From NCBI GenBank assembly GCA_024167805.1, contig CP099988.1, positions 124,001-188,000 of the forward strand: DNA of 64,000 nucleotides, given 5' to 3'. Source of the stretch: Methanobacterium sp. ERen5. Its GTDB lineage: Archaea; Methanobacteriota; Methanobacteria; Methanobacteriales; Methanobacteriaceae. The notes below the pieces were generated by a model. It was not told where the DNA came from and did no database searches. It saw nothing but the letters and a program-made list of their open reading frames with translations. Shown here piece by piece: positions 28,385-38,674 of this stretch. Made by a program: the position numbers and the translations under genes. How positions within the stretch are numbered: the first letter of the stretch is position 1; each line of letters opens with the position of its first letter.

Positions 28385-28683
28385 TATTTTATTATTTGTT
28401 ACTACTAATTTTTTGAGAATATAAATATTAAAAAATTGTTCATGAAATAGTGTTAAAAAATTATGAATTCATTGAAAACCGTCTAAATAAACTTCACCAT
28501 GTACATGTGAAGATCTAAATTAGGCCATCTTTCAAAAAATTGATAGTTTGAACCATTTTTTTTAAGTATTTTTATGTGCGAATATATCCCGTTTAATTTT
28601 CTTAAATTTATCTAGTTAAACCAACTAATCAAGATAAGAAACAAATTATTTGATATTAGATTTTTTAATAGTTAGTAAGGGAT
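28385..28683. other. Intergenic region before the CPBP gene
   Basis: About 300 AT-rich bases with no gene or clear element. Confidence 0.35.
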
Positions 28684-29532
28684 ATGAAAATAATGTTATC
28701 TAAGGAAGGTTACAAATTAAATCCATCTTTGTTCAATGCATTAATAATTGTTGTGATCTATGCTGTTTTTGTTGTGGTTATAGAAAGTTTGATTGGAGTG
28801 CCTTATACAGAATTTTCTAAATCTACCCTGAATATGTTCTATGGAGTTTTAATTCCAATATCATTGGGATCGGTATTTTTAACCATATTTGCATTGTGGT
28901 CTGGATGGTGGAACGATATTTGGAGGGACAAATACCATATTAAAGATCATGGTTGGATGCACATATTTTTGGTACTGTTCATTGTTGCCATATCTATGAA
29001 TTTCCTAGTTGGACATATTGGTTCATTGAGCTCAACCTATATCGTAGTCACCCTCGTTGCAACAATTATAGTTGGTTATTCAGAAGAACTGTTAACAAGA
29101 GGTTTGCTTATTTGTGGTGCTCGAGGTTCAGGTTATTCTGAAGTAAAAGTTTTTTACATTGTCATGATAGTTTTTGGATTTATACATGGTATTAACTATA
29201 TTAATGGCCAATCATTGGGGTTAACCATCCAACAAATGTTCATAGCCGGCCTGTTAGGTGGTGTTTTCTATACAATCTATCGAAAAACAGGTTATTTAAT
29301 TGTTCCTATGATAATGCATGCATTATGGGATTTTTCATTATTTACACAAGGATTCAACTTTGTTGGAGAACTGACGACAACAAGCACAGGAAATTATAAT
29401 CCATTCCAAATAATTGGCATTGTGGCTATTTATTCCACATTTTTGTTATTGATACTTGCTGTGAGGAATTTTAATGTTGAAAAATCCGGATCAAAAATAT
29501 CTCAATGGGAATATTCTCCTAAAAATTCGTGA
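28684..29532 (+). CDS. CPBP-family intramembrane metalloprotease
   Basis: A 282-residue membrane protein with about eight helices. The abortive-infection/CPBP motifs can be seen: SEELLTRGLL (EExxxR), FGFIHGINY (FxxxH) and HALWDFSLF (HxxxD/N-like). These form the intramembrane metal site of Rce1-like proteases. It opens with two hydrophobic segments after a short basic start. Substrate is unknown; archaeal members may process prenylated or secreted peptides, and bacteriocin or surface-protein handling has been suggested for others. Neighbours do not suggest a substrate. The region after the gene holds a membrane-protein fragment. Confidence 0.85.
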   Translation: MKIMLSKEGYKLNPSLFNALIIVVIYAVFVVVIESLIGVPYTEFSKSTLNMFYGVLIPISLGSVFLTIFALWSGWWNDIWRDKYHIKDHGWMHIFLVLFIVAISMNFLVGHIGSLSSTYIVVTLVATIIVGYSEELLTRGLLICGARGSGYSEVKVFYIVMIVFGFIHGINYINGQSLGLTIQQMFIAGLLGGVFYTIYRKTGYLIVPMIMHALWDFSLFTQGFNFVGELTTTSTGNYNPFQIIGIVAIYSTFLLLILAVRNFNVEKSGSKISQWEYSPKNS

Positions 29533-29855
29533 ATTACCAAAATATTAGGGTGTTAAATGAGCTAAATAGGAGGTAGTTTCCTTTTTTAATTATTTGGTTT
29601 GGGTAATCTTTCTAAATACGTGAATACAACATTTTCTAAATTATCCAATTTTATACAATCTTGAATCCTACGATTTCGCCCAGGGATTACACTTTATAGC
29701 AATATTGGGTTATGTTTTTAGTTTAATAATGGCAATATTATCATTATGGGGCAGTAAACATTTAAAATAAGTTAAACCGTTGGTTAAGGATATTAATGAA
29801 TACTAAGATTTGAATGTAAAATTTTAAACTAAGAAGGTTTAGAGGGGATATTTGA
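29533..29855. other. Intergenic region with a membrane-protein fragment
   Basis: Mostly AT-rich. Contains the 29-codon fragment at 29684-29770 described separately; no other gene seen. Confidence 0.35.
29684..29770 (+). pseudogene. C-terminal fragment of a membrane protein
   Basis: A frame of 29 codons reads GLHFIAILGYVFSLIMAILS followed by LWGSKHLK and a TAA. It looks like the last helix and charged tail of a membrane protein without the rest. There is no start codon or ribosome site, so a remnant is likely. Confidence 0.35.
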
Positions 29856-30838
29856 TTAAAACCCATTTAGTAGTTCTTCTAAATTTCCAACAAACTCTAA
29901 ACCCGCGTTTCTTCCAGTTCCTTGATACAAGAGTTTATTGGTATTTTTTTCCTTTCTGTATAGTTTTATATTTATCTTGGATCTTAGGGATTCGTTAACT
30001 TTACTTGTCATTTCACCCAACTTTGGAGCTGGAAGATCAACCCCTTCGGCACGTAGGGCATTTATTTGTAGGATAAATTTTTTGTTAGAAATTTTTATTT
30101 CAATATCTTTATCTGTGACCTGGAGTTTTTCTATTTTAGCCCGGTTGTAGGTTGTAAATTTGTAGATCTTTCCACCGTAGACTAGGCCAAAAATGTAGCC
30201 AGTGAAGTAGCTGCCTAACCATGGAATTTTTGCTATGGAAACAAATAGGGATATTCCTTCTTCATCGAAATGGTTGGTCTGCATCCATATCCATGATGAT
30301 GGCATAGAAGAACCCCAATCCTTTTCAACATAACCTTTACCACTTGTAAAATCAATTTTATCATTATTTATAGCCACGTATCCATTTATTGAGTGGTTAA
30401 AACTTAAAACTCCATGGTAACATTCTAAAAATGGGATAAATGCAAAAAATCCCATTGCACCCGGTGAAAATCTGGTTACTGGCCATGGAACGATGTTTTT
30501 AAATTCCATATCTGCTTTAACCCTTGTTTCGCCGTCTTCAATATCAAGGACCATGTGGTCCAGACTGAAATAATTTTTAGCAATTTTAATCTCGAATTTG
30601 TCGTTATTTGCCCAGAAACTCGACATAGGATAACTGAAGTAGTGTAAAACTTGGTTACGAGCATCCATCAGCATGATGAAAGCGTGAGAATCCTCGAATA
30701 TTTTGGTTATGGACACACCTACAATTATTGCGTAAGCTGTTTGTTCGTCCTTAGAAACTGACTTGAAGTACCAACCTTCAAAATATTCCTTTTTTTGTTT
30801 TGGCCCTGAAATATTTCTGGATTCCAAATTTTAAACAT
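29856..30838 (-). CDS. Tocopherol cyclase-like protein, frame broken near the N-terminus
   Basis: About 328 residues, soluble, beta-rich. YFEGWYFKSVSKDEQTAYA is the hallmark start of the tocopherol-cyclase-like family, with HAFIMLMDARN, GYVEKDWGSSMPSSWIWMQT and ENYFS-like segments (KNYFSLDHMVLDI) in usual order. The true start appears to be ATG 30838 after AAGGTGG, giving MFKIWNPEIFQGQNKK; the A run (T 30790-30796 on the plus strand) has seven bases where eight keep the frame. Prokaryotic members have no known reaction; in plants the family cyclises tocopherol precursors. Methanogens do not make tocopherol, so the substrate may be another isoprenoid. Confidence 0.78.
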
Positions 30839-30987
30839 TTAACCACCTTTTAAACGAGTTAAACCATTAATGGACATCACATCATCTATTGCATTTTAAA
30901 TAAGTTGGTAAATATCTTTTACATATTTTTGAGATATTGATCTTGGTAACCGCCATAAATTGGAGACTTTGAGACATTTATCAGGTT

Positions 30988-31320
30988 CTATTTCACAGCT
31001 TTTTTAACCAAATCCACAATTCTTTTCTCTTCAGATGATGTGAGTTCTGTTAAAGCAAAGGCCACAGGCCACATATTGCCTTCATCGAGATGTGCAGATT
31101 CATTGAATCCCAATGTCATGTACCTTTCTTTGAATTTATCTCCACTTCTAAAGAAACACAATACTTTACTATTTTTGGAATATGCGGGCATTCCATACCA
31201 AGTTCTGGGTAAAAGTTCTGGTGCAGCTGTTCTGATGATTTTATGAATCTTTTTAGCCATTGTTTGGTATGGTTCAACCATTGCATTAATCTTTTCTAAA
31301 ACAGCATCTTCTCCATCCAT
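30988..31320 (-). CDS. DUF1801-family protein (YdhG-like)
   Basis: A 110-residue cytosolic protein of the DUF1801 family: [20 protein letters not shown] is the typical first helix and strand, followed by [20 protein letters not shown] and [20 protein letters not shown] at the end. Structures of relatives are similar to frataxin-like iron-binding proteins; the role here is unknown. A GGGAT ribosome site precedes the ATG. It lies close to the tocopherol-cyclase-like gene on the same strand, with 149 bp between. Confidence 0.8.
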   Translation of the reverse strand: MDGEDAVLEKINAMVEPYQTMAKKIHKIIRTAAPELLPRTWYGMPAYSKNSKVLCFFRSGDKFKERYMTLGFNESAHLDEGNMWPVAFALTELTSSEEKRIVDLVKKAVK

Positions 31321-31446
31321 TTTATCCCCTCTTTGAACCGGCTTTTTGTTAGAACTGGATTTTCAGTTGGCTTATTCACATAAACCCCTCCAAACAAATT
31401 TTGTTAATTAAAATATGGTGTTTAAATTTAATAAAATTAAAGAATA

Positions 31447-31686
31447 TTACATTTTAAATCTAGAAAAATCTGTATAATATTTCTTAATATTAAAGTTTTT
31501 AACATGAGGATGTAGAGATCTATCGATTATATCTTCATAATTATCAGTAGGTGTGAATAGCATCACAGTTAAGTCGGTTAATTGATGTTTAGTGTATGGG
31601 ACTCTCGAAAACTTGGCCTTAGCATCACGAGTCACAGATAAATCACGTGTAGAATAATCATGAGCTTTTTTATCATTTTTTGGCAA
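31447..31686 (-). CDS. Hypothetical protein or gene fragment
   Basis: A frame of 79 codons with a TTG start; it is rich in polar and charged residues (AHDYSTRDLSVTRDAKAKFS, ILTDLT-like and HPHVKNFNIKKYYTDFSRF segments). It has no membrane segment and no recognised family. The sequence upstream stays protein-like (SSYPTWPFHGLPKN) without a start codon, which suggests truncation at the 5' end. Confidence 0.35.
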   Translation of the reverse strand: MPKNDKKAHDYSTRDLSVTRDAKAKFSRVPYTKHQLTDLTVMLFTPTDNYEDIIDRSLHPHVKNFNIKKYYTDFSRFKM

Positions 31687-31843
31687 ACCATGAAATGGCC
31701 AAGTTGGATAGCTTGACGGATTTTGATGCTAGAGTTAGGGGGTTGTGTTTTTTTATTATATGGTGATTTTTTCATGGGTGTTTGCTGATGTACTGTTTGT
31801 ATTATATTTTTTTAGAAAAAGTTTTATTGGAGGTTATTGTTTT

Positions 31844-32590
31844 ATGAGTGTTTTGGATTATTTTAGTGAAGGTTTTTTGGTTTTTAAGGGTAATTCGTTT
31901 TTTTGGGTTTGTGCAGTGATTTTGATTTTTTTGCAGTTGTTGGTATGTCAAGGTTTTTTTAATGGTTTTTTGTTTCATGTGACTATGTTTTCACCTTTGA
32001 TTTTGTTGAGTATGGTTTTGGGTTTAGTGTTGTTTTGTGTTAGTGTTTTTGTGAATATTGCTGTGATGGGAATGAGTAATAATATGCTTTTAAAGGAAGA
32101 TGTTAATCTTAAAAAGGGTTGGATGATTGGGAAAAAGTTTTTTTTAAAGGTTTTAGGTTTGCAAATAACCCTCGGAGCTATTATAATTCTATCAGCATTG
32201 GTCCTAGGCATAATATTGGCAGGGTTTGCTGTGTTATTTTGTTATTCTAGTTTATCTTATGGATTTATAACCATGGGATTCATGGTTTTAATTGGCTTGT
32301 GTGCCGTATTAATGTCTGTTTTATCCCTTTTTGCATTGCAATTTATGGTCATTGGACAAAAGGGAATTGCTGAAGCTATTAAAGAAAATCCAAGTCTTGT
32401 TTTAAATAATAAAACCATGGCAATAATTTTACTAATTCCATTACTTTTAAACATGTCAATAACTGCCATGCCTGTTGTGGGTTCAGTATTAAGTAATGTT
32501 ATTGGACCGGTTATTGGAATTTACTTGTTAATTGTGGTAACATTGGCATATACTGATTTAACCCAACCCACACACTGGAAAACTTGGTAA
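31844..32590 (+). CDS. Polytopic membrane protein, GPDPase-membrane-like
   Basis: A 248-residue protein with about six long hydrophobic helices. ATG 31844 is chosen over the upstream frame because GGAGGT lies at 31829-31834. Helix pairs are separated by MLLKEDVNLKKGWMIGKKFF and IGQKGIAEAIKENPSLVLNN, polar loops similar to those of the large membrane family that includes the glycerophosphodiesterase membrane domain. The first half is unusually rich in T and G on the coding strand (codons TTT, GTT, TTG), unlike its neighbours. It precedes three secreted proteins and may anchor or export surface material; this is inference. Confidence 0.65.
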   Translation: MSVLDYFSEGFLVFKGNSFFWVCAVILIFLQLLVCQGFFNGFLFHVTMFSPLILLSMVLGLVLFCVSVFVNIAVMGMSNNMLLKEDVNLKKGWMIGKKFFLKVLGLQITLGAIIILSALVLGIILAGFAVLFCYSSLSYGFITMGFMVLIGLCAVLMSVLSLFALQFMVIGQKGIAEAIKENPSLVLNNKTMAIILLIPLLLNMSITAMPVVGSVLSNVIGPVIGIYLLIVVTLAYTDLTQPTHWKTW

Positions 32591-32713
32591 ATGAAAAGGT
32601 TTTCTCCTATATTTTATTTAACATTATCACAAAGTTTTTATATGGTAACTTTTAAGTGTATATTTAAATAATTATTATTAATAAAAAAATAAAATGGAGG
32701 AGTTTTTTTATTG

Positions 32714-34156
32714 ATGTTTAATAATAATTTGTTCATATTTTTTGTTATTGTTTTAGTTATTAGTATAACTCCTGTTAGTGCTGAGTTGATTGGTGGATCC
32801 TTTAGTGATGGTGTTAATCCAGATTTAGCAGGAAATGAAACAGGTAATGTTACGGCTGTGGATGATTATAATACTACTTTAAATATTGTAGAACAAGATC
32901 TGGATGAATTAAAATCCCATATGGATCCTTTAAATGAGGATTTGGATTATATTGAAAAAAGACGTGGTGATTTTGGTTGGAAATTTTGGGAATGGCCGGG
33001 TATAATTTATGATATTATTGAAACACTATATAAAATTCCATCTAAAGCAGAAGGTATTGAAGAACCTGCTAGTAAATTACAAGTAGATATAAATAAACTA
33101 AATAACACCTTACTCCAAGCTAAGTCTCTTGGTTCAGATAGTTGTGATGGTAATGCTTCTTATATGGCTACAGAATTAAGTCAGCGATTAAACACCACAG
33201 TTACAGCAAGTGCCGTATCTGCTAGTGACTTACAAGAGGGGATGTTGTTCAGTATTTAAGTCAAGGAAAATATTCACGTTATCTTAAGGTAATGAGCATA
33301 ACCCGACAAAACAGTACTACAAAACAAAATAATACTGTAAATGGCAGTCTAAAATCTAATACACAGGGTAATGGTATTCCTACAGAGGTGTTATTAGGAG
33401 CACTTAGTGGTTTAGTAATTCAGATAAACTTAAAGGATAATCAAGAATTTTATAAGATAAATTCCCCGGAACGAATACAACTACTCTACTAAAAACTTCT
33501 GCAGAAATACAGGTGGATGATCTAGAAAAAATACGTAACAATGCCAAATGTATTTGGGATAAATCTAATCAATATGAAGAACAATCTAAAGAATTACTAA
33601 AAGACGCAGGAATAGTAACCGGAGCTGGTGCAATTGCAATGGCTGCTGCTCTATTTATAACTGCTATTACATTTGGAGCTGGTGCTCCATTAATTGCTGT
33701 AGCTGCAGGAATAATAGTTCTACTTGCCCCTGTATTGTTACTCTTTTATTAGCGGCATTAATATATCATGTATTATCTCAATCTTATGCTGATGACTCTT
33801 GTAAATTGTCTGACAATGCACAGTGTAATGAAAACGACTTATGCAGCTATGTTGAAGAGATAACTCAACAATCAATGAACATAACCGCTTTAGAGGGTGT
33901 ACCAGTAATTAATCAGACCACAATTCCAGATTGGAAAAATTATGAATTCACATTAATAAACAATGCAGCCCATGGTACAGTACTACCCGGACCAGGAATA
34001 CAATTCCTCTACGGACCAGACGAAGGATACACTGGAAACGATCAATTCACATTCCAATACAGTCAAAATGGACAGCCACGAGGAATAATGACAGTGAACG
34101 TAACCATAAGTCCAATACCAGTAATCCCAGTACCCAACGAAGGAGGTGAATATTAA
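32714..34156 (+). CDS. Large secreted/membrane-anchored surface protein, three frame breaks
   Basis: Read through, about 480 residues. An N-terminal signal peptide (LFIFFVIVLVISITPVSAEL) leads into a helical Asn/Asp-rich region, then DVVQYLSQGKYSRYLKVMSI, which resembles the end of the C39-like domains of Methanobacterium surface proteins. Two strongly hydrophobic helices follow (AIAMAAALFITAITFGAGAP, IIVLLAPVLLLFLLAALIY), and an Ig-like C-terminus with GTVLPGPGIQFLYGPDEGYT and NDQFTFQYSQNG. Breaks lie at G run 33238-33241, C run 33464-33467 and T run 33744-33747; each needs one more base. GGAGGAG is at 32696-32701. It overlaps the next start. Probably faces the cell surface. Confidence 0.65.
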
Positions 34157-35298
34157 TGAAATTTAACATTCCTAATATTTTAATATTCTTTATAATCACG
34201 TTAATGTGTAGTACAACACCCATTAGTGCAGCTATGCAAAATGAAATTCAAGTTGAGAATAATAGTAATGCTACAGACATAGATTGGACTGTTACTTGGC
34301 AAGATACTGTGGATAAAATGGCAGATTTAATGGAAAATAACAGAGATATCGAGTTAACTGATGAACAAAGTAATTATTTAGACACACGATTAGATGATCT
34401 TCAAACTAAATCTGATAACATTTTAGACAACGTGCAAAATGCATTTAATTATGTGATACTGAAAGATAGTGAATATGATAATTTTACAAATTCTTCAAAC
34501 AAAACTACACTTATTAAAGACAGCTACTCAGACGACCTAAGAAAAACTGCAGACTACCTAAGCCAAACATACACCATAACAACAACACAAAACAACTACA
34601 GCGTCACTACCAGGGATTATATGGGCAATAATACTACTACTGGTTTTATTGTGCAGGTTCGATATTTAGGATATGTTAGGTATATGAATGTGATTTTTAT
34701 GAATGATGATATTATTACGTTAAGTTCGCCGCATGGTACATTTACGTATAATAGTAGTGATTTCAGGGATAAGATGATGGTTGGTGATAATTTAAATGTG
34801 ATTCGTTTTAATTCAAGCCAAACAAATTCTTCAACTGTGTTAAATAATATAATAAACTTTCAAAATGCTAATTTAAATGAAGATCTTAGTCATAACAACG
34901 CAATTATAACTGCTACTTTCTCTGTTGGTGGAACTGCATTAGCTAGTATATTCGTTGCAGCTCTTTGGAAGCCATATGATCATTGTAGAAGGACTGGTGT
35001 ACCGCTTCAAGATGTTGAGGATGAAGGTGCTAGACTAATTAATAATAAAATGGGGAATATGTATTGGGATAATTTCGAGCGTGCTGCTCAAAGTTCGGAT
35101 AAGATTAGGTCTTGTGGTAAATGGCTGGGTACTCAATTTAAAGCTGCTTGGTTCGCCACCACCCTATCTACAAAAGCTGCTCTTGGAGTCATAGGAACTG
35201 GAATAGCTACTATTACCGCATGTACAGTCCTGAATACAAATGCACAGAAATTGAAAACAAACCTTGAAAATGATATAGCAAATTTAAATAGTTATTAA
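34156..35298 (+). CDS. Secreted/membrane surface protein, C39-like fold
   Basis: A 380-residue protein: signal peptide (IPNILIFFIITLMCSTTPIS), a coiled region (TDEQSNYLDTRLDDLQTKSD), then VTTRDYMGNNTTTGFIVQVR, YVRYMNVIFMNDDIITLSSP and HGTFTYNSSDFRDKMMVGDN. The latter reads like the second half of a peptidase C39-like domain, but a catalytic Cys is not evident, so it may be inactive. Two late hydrophobic segments (TATFSVGGTALASIFVAALW and AALGVIGTGIATITACTVLN) anchor it. GGAGGTGAATATTA precedes ATG 34156, which overlaps the stop of the upstream gene. Surface role inferred. Confidence 0.65.
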   Translation: MKFNIPNILIFFIITLMCSTTPISAAMQNEIQVENNSNATDIDWTVTWQDTVDKMADLMENNRDIELTDEQSNYLDTRLDDLQTKSDNILDNVQNAFNYVILKDSEYDNFTNSSNKTTLIKDSYSDDLRKTADYLSQTYTITTTQNNYSVTTRDYMGNNTTTGFIVQVRYLGYVRYMNVIFMNDDIITLSSPHGTFTYNSSDFRDKMMVGDNLNVIRFNSSQTNSSTVLNNIINFQNANLNEDLSHNNAIITATFSVGGTALASIFVAALWKPYDHCRRTGVPLQDVEDEGARLINNKMGNMYWDNFERAAQSSDKIRSCGKWLGTQFKAAWFATTLSTKAALGVIGTGIATITACTVLNTNAQKLKTNLENDIANLNSY

Positions 35299-35323
35299 AA
35301 AAAATTGGAGGATATTGAGTAAT

Positions 35324-36393
35324 ATGAAACTTAAAATACCATTTTTAGTAGTATTAATAGTGTTAAGCTTGTTTCAATCAGTTTGCGCTGTAGGTGCCCT
35401 GCAAAATAATGAACAAACCAAAATTAACCTAGATAGTGGATCTAAAATAATCTACGTCGATAATAATGGTACAGACAAAAACGATGGTTTAACACCAAAC
35501 AAACCCAAACGTAACCTAGAAAAAGCGATAGCTATAGCTAATGATGGTGACACGGTACAACTAGCTCCAGGAACATATTTTGGTGGTAATGCTAATATCG
35601 ATAAAGACATTACACTGAGTGGAACAAATCAAAACAACACAATCCTCACTGGACAATCACAAAGGGGTATATACATCGCATGTGGAAAAACAGTTACCAT
35701 CACAAACATCACAGTAAAACACAGCGCTACAGGAATCTGGAATTCCGGAACACTACACCTTAAAAACTCAACACTCCAAAACAACAACGCATTCGCATAT
35801 ATAGGACCTTTTGGGCATCATTGGATTAGGGGTGGAGGAATATTTAGTGATGGAACACTAGATCTGTGTGGAGTTACAATCAAAGAAAACAATGCAAAAG
35901 AGCAAGGTGGAGGAATATATAGTAGCGTTGGAGACTTAACCGTAATAAACTCAACTATCACAAGTAACAGCGCAGGAGAGGGTGCTGGAATTTATCAAAG
36001 AGGCCATGAATTTACTATAGTAAACTCAACAATATCAAACAACTACGCGAAAAGCTGTGCTGGGGGAATTAGGACTTCGAAAAATGGATACATCTTAAAC
36101 TCAACACTCTCAGGCAATCAAGCAAATGAAGGTGGAGGAATTTTCAATGAAGGAGCATTAACCATCATTGATTCAATAATTTCAAATAATATAGTCAAAC
36201 TAGGGGTGGGGCTATATTCAACAGAGAAGGTTCCATAATGATATATGGATCCACAATAACATGCAACATTGCACACAATGGTTCAGGAGGAATATTCTCT
36301 GCAGATACCATTTATATTGATAATCTTAGTACGTATCTTTTGAAAAACAACATTCCAAGTAATTTTGCAGGTAATCCATATATTCCCGCATAA
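35324..36393 (+). CDS. Adhesin-like right-handed beta-helix surface protein, frame broken near the C-terminus
   Basis: About 356 residues with a signal peptide (KIPFLVVLIVLSLFQSVCAV). The body has the opening of pectate-lyase-like repeats (GTDKNDGLTPNKPKRNLEKA, DGDTVQLAPGTYFGG) and then repeated turns such as GGGIYSSVGDLTVINSTITS and GAGIYQRGHEFTIVNSTISN, the ladder of adhesin-like proteins common in methanogens. The frame breaks at the G run 36203-36206 (four G; five needed), after which SIMIYGSTITCNIAHNGSGG continues the ladder to TAA 36391-36393. It may bind host, partner cells or pseudomurein; this is inference. A hairpin terminator follows at once. Confidence 0.8.
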
Positions 36394-37662
36394 AAAATGG
36401 GAAAATTTTACATTTTCCCATACAATTTTTATTGTTTATTATAAATTCGTACTTTTTCGAAAAATCATGGGTACAAACTATTTTTTCTAAAAATTCCCAT
36501 AAAATAACAGATCCCTTTTTTAATGATTCAGTAGGGTGTATCCTGCATTATGGGAGGTTTCTTTTATTGTTAAATTCTTTAGGCTAAGTGGTGTGCATAT
36601 TATTTCTATTTTGAAATCCTATTTGATCTTCTAATGAGTTCAATATGTCTAATTAAATTAGAAGCTACACTAAATAACCGAAAAACCCTTAAAATCATAT
36701 TCTATAAAAAAAGGATTGAAACACAACCTCTCTTTGTTCAACACAACACTAAACATTTCAAGTGTTACATTACAATACTGTTCAATTTTCGATCCAAATT
36801 TTCCTGATTTTCGCATTTCATCTAGACCTGAAAAAAGGAAGCAATTGAAAATATGAATGAAATTCATGTAACATGTTACCATATTTTGAAGATGTTAATT
36901 TTGTTAGTATTTTGATAGGAGCAGAGAGACTTCCCATTTTCGGGTAGTGCCAACAAAACTCCCCTATCCTGATAATGCCATATAATTCTTGTTTCGTGAG
37001 AATGCCATAGATTCTTCCTTTTTGTGATGTGGCCAAACAAAACATTATCCTTGAAATGGCCGTGTAAAATAAGTACTACCCTGTCTCGATTCTTTAATAT
37101 GTCTGATTATAAACACATGATGTTGGAGTGGGAAATTGTTATGAATTAAAATAAAATTAATAATAAATGTTAGAATAATCATATTTTTTCTTCGTAAAAT
37201 TGGACTATAACGAAGTTGGACTTAGACAACATCTTTTCACAACATCTTTTCAGAAAAATATCTAGAGAAAAAATATGGCCAATTTCAAAAATTTTCGAAA
37301 TACAACTATTTAACACACTAAGTATAGGTATCTTGATTCATTTTGACCAATTTTAACATTTTTTTATTTTCTCATAAAAACAAGATTATTTCTTGAATGG
37401 ATCCACTATTCCAGATTAAAATTTTATACTATTTCATTGACTGACATCATAGAATTATATAAATATTAAGTTCATTATTTATTTAAAATATTTGTTAACC
37501 AGTTTACCTGTTCCTGTTTACCAGAGCGCTTGTGCAGATGGAATTTCACAGAGTTTAAAGTGTTTAAATAATGAATATAAAATATAATCTTTTAAATACT
37601 TACACATATCCATCTAAGAATGCTTAGAAAAAAGAAATCAAATGAAACCCTTAACATGGGAT
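36394..37662. other. Long gene-poor region (about 1.27 kb)
   Basis: After the terminator no convincing gene is found. Two minus-strand frames (36670-36882 and 36818-37045) are short, lack ribosome sites and look like remnants or chance. The region 36900-37080 has repeated short words such as AATGCCATA, GTGCCAACAAAAC and GGCCAAACAAAAC. The rest is low-complexity AT-rich DNA that includes the downstream edge of the minus-strand membrane gene. Confidence 0.4.
36397..36430 (+). terminator. Hairpin plus T-run terminator after the adhesin gene
   Basis: ATGGGAAAAT and ATTTTCCCAT pair perfectly over 10 bp around a five-base loop (36397-36421), followed by TTTTT at 36426-36430. It begins four bases after the adhesin stop codon. 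Archaeal termination often needs only the T-run; a perfect hairpin adds to the case. Confidence 0.7.
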
Positions 37663-38000
37663 TTAATTAAAAAATCCATTTATATACCTGTTGTGGGAAT
37701 TTAAAATCATAAAAATACCTAAGGTAATAAAAGTTATTGATACTATCAAACCATAGTAAAATTCAACTGGAGCCAGTAATAAAGTGACAATCAAGATTAA
37801 AATTCCTGTTATACTCGAAACAATTGGTGTAAATTTTTTGTTTATAGTCTCAATAATAAATATAAACGAAACAAACAAAATCGTGAAATTTCCAACAGAT
37901 ATCTGTCCTTCCAATATTATTTTATAGATAGATAATATTATAAGAAATATTCCTAAAAAAACCATAAAAGTTGGATAATCTAGTTTAATAATTTAATCAT
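37663..38000 (-). CDS. Four-helix membrane protein, frame broken near the N-terminus
   Basis: About 112 residues with four hydrophobic segments (FMVFLGIFLIILSIYKIIL, FTILFVSFIFIIETI, SITGILILIVTLLLAPVEFY, LIVSITFITLGIFMILNS). The start is taken at ATG 38000, since GAGG lies seven bases upstream; the frame then breaks at the A run (plus-strand T 37984-37986), where one more base joins MIKLLKLDYPT to MVFLGIF. It follows the next gene upstream closely, so the two are probably one transcript. Family unknown. Confidence 0.5.
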
Positions 38001-38008
38001 AATGATCC

Positions 38009-38298
38009 TCACTTAAAAAAATTTTTATGTTTACGTTCTGTAATCATAATTCTTTTTATCTTACATGATTTATATCCTGAAGCTATTGATGCTACCCCTC
38101 CAATGTATAAGAATGGATTTGCATTAACTCCATCATATAGTTGTTAATGCTCAAGCAGTTATTTGAAAAGCATCTACTTGAACCGACCAAAGGTACAGTA
38201 TATAAGCCTCTTGAATCGGCCCACTTTGGTTTATAAACATAAGCAGTGTTCTCATAAGACGTAGTAGGGGTAGTTTTAGAAACGGATCTGAGATCCAT
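38009..38298 (-). CDS. Small protein with C-terminal basic tail, frame broken
   Basis: Two frame pieces on the minus strand make one gene of about 95 residues: the first part reads SVSKTTPTTSYENTAYVYKP and SRGLYTVPLVGSSRCFSNN; after a shift near 38140 the second reads YDGVNANPFLYIGGVASIAS followed by KSCKIKRIMITERKHKNFFK. A glycine-rich hydrophobic stretch may insert in the membrane. Its stop is nine bases before the start of the four-helix gene. No ribosome site is clear at 38298, so the true start may be elsewhere. Family unknown. Confidence 0.35.
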
Positions 38299-38674
38299 AT
38301 AATATTAATCAAATAGTGTTATCATAATTTATCACTATTCATAATGACAATCATTCTATTAAATCTTTCTAAATCATTTAATATCATACAATGCAAAAGG
38401 ATTTATTAATACGATAGAGGATAAAGTTTAAATATCTTGGCCCTGTGGCTTTTTTTATTGGCATAATTGCATCAGCTGAGCCAGTTGTTTCTGACAGCCC
38501 CAATAAATGCTGCAAATATCAATCTCCCACCAATGGCATTTACCATGGATGCTTTTTAAACCCATACTGGAAAATTCATATTAGATATCCTAAGTAGTTG
38601 TGATAGATCTACTAACGGTTACGTATCTGTTGGAGGATATATATAGTACAAAAAGCCTTGAACAAATAATCTAA

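Noticed and set aside
36670..37045. Two overlapping minus-strand frames in the gene-poor region
   Set aside because: No ribosome site, no family, biased composition and mutual overlap. Treated as chance or relics.
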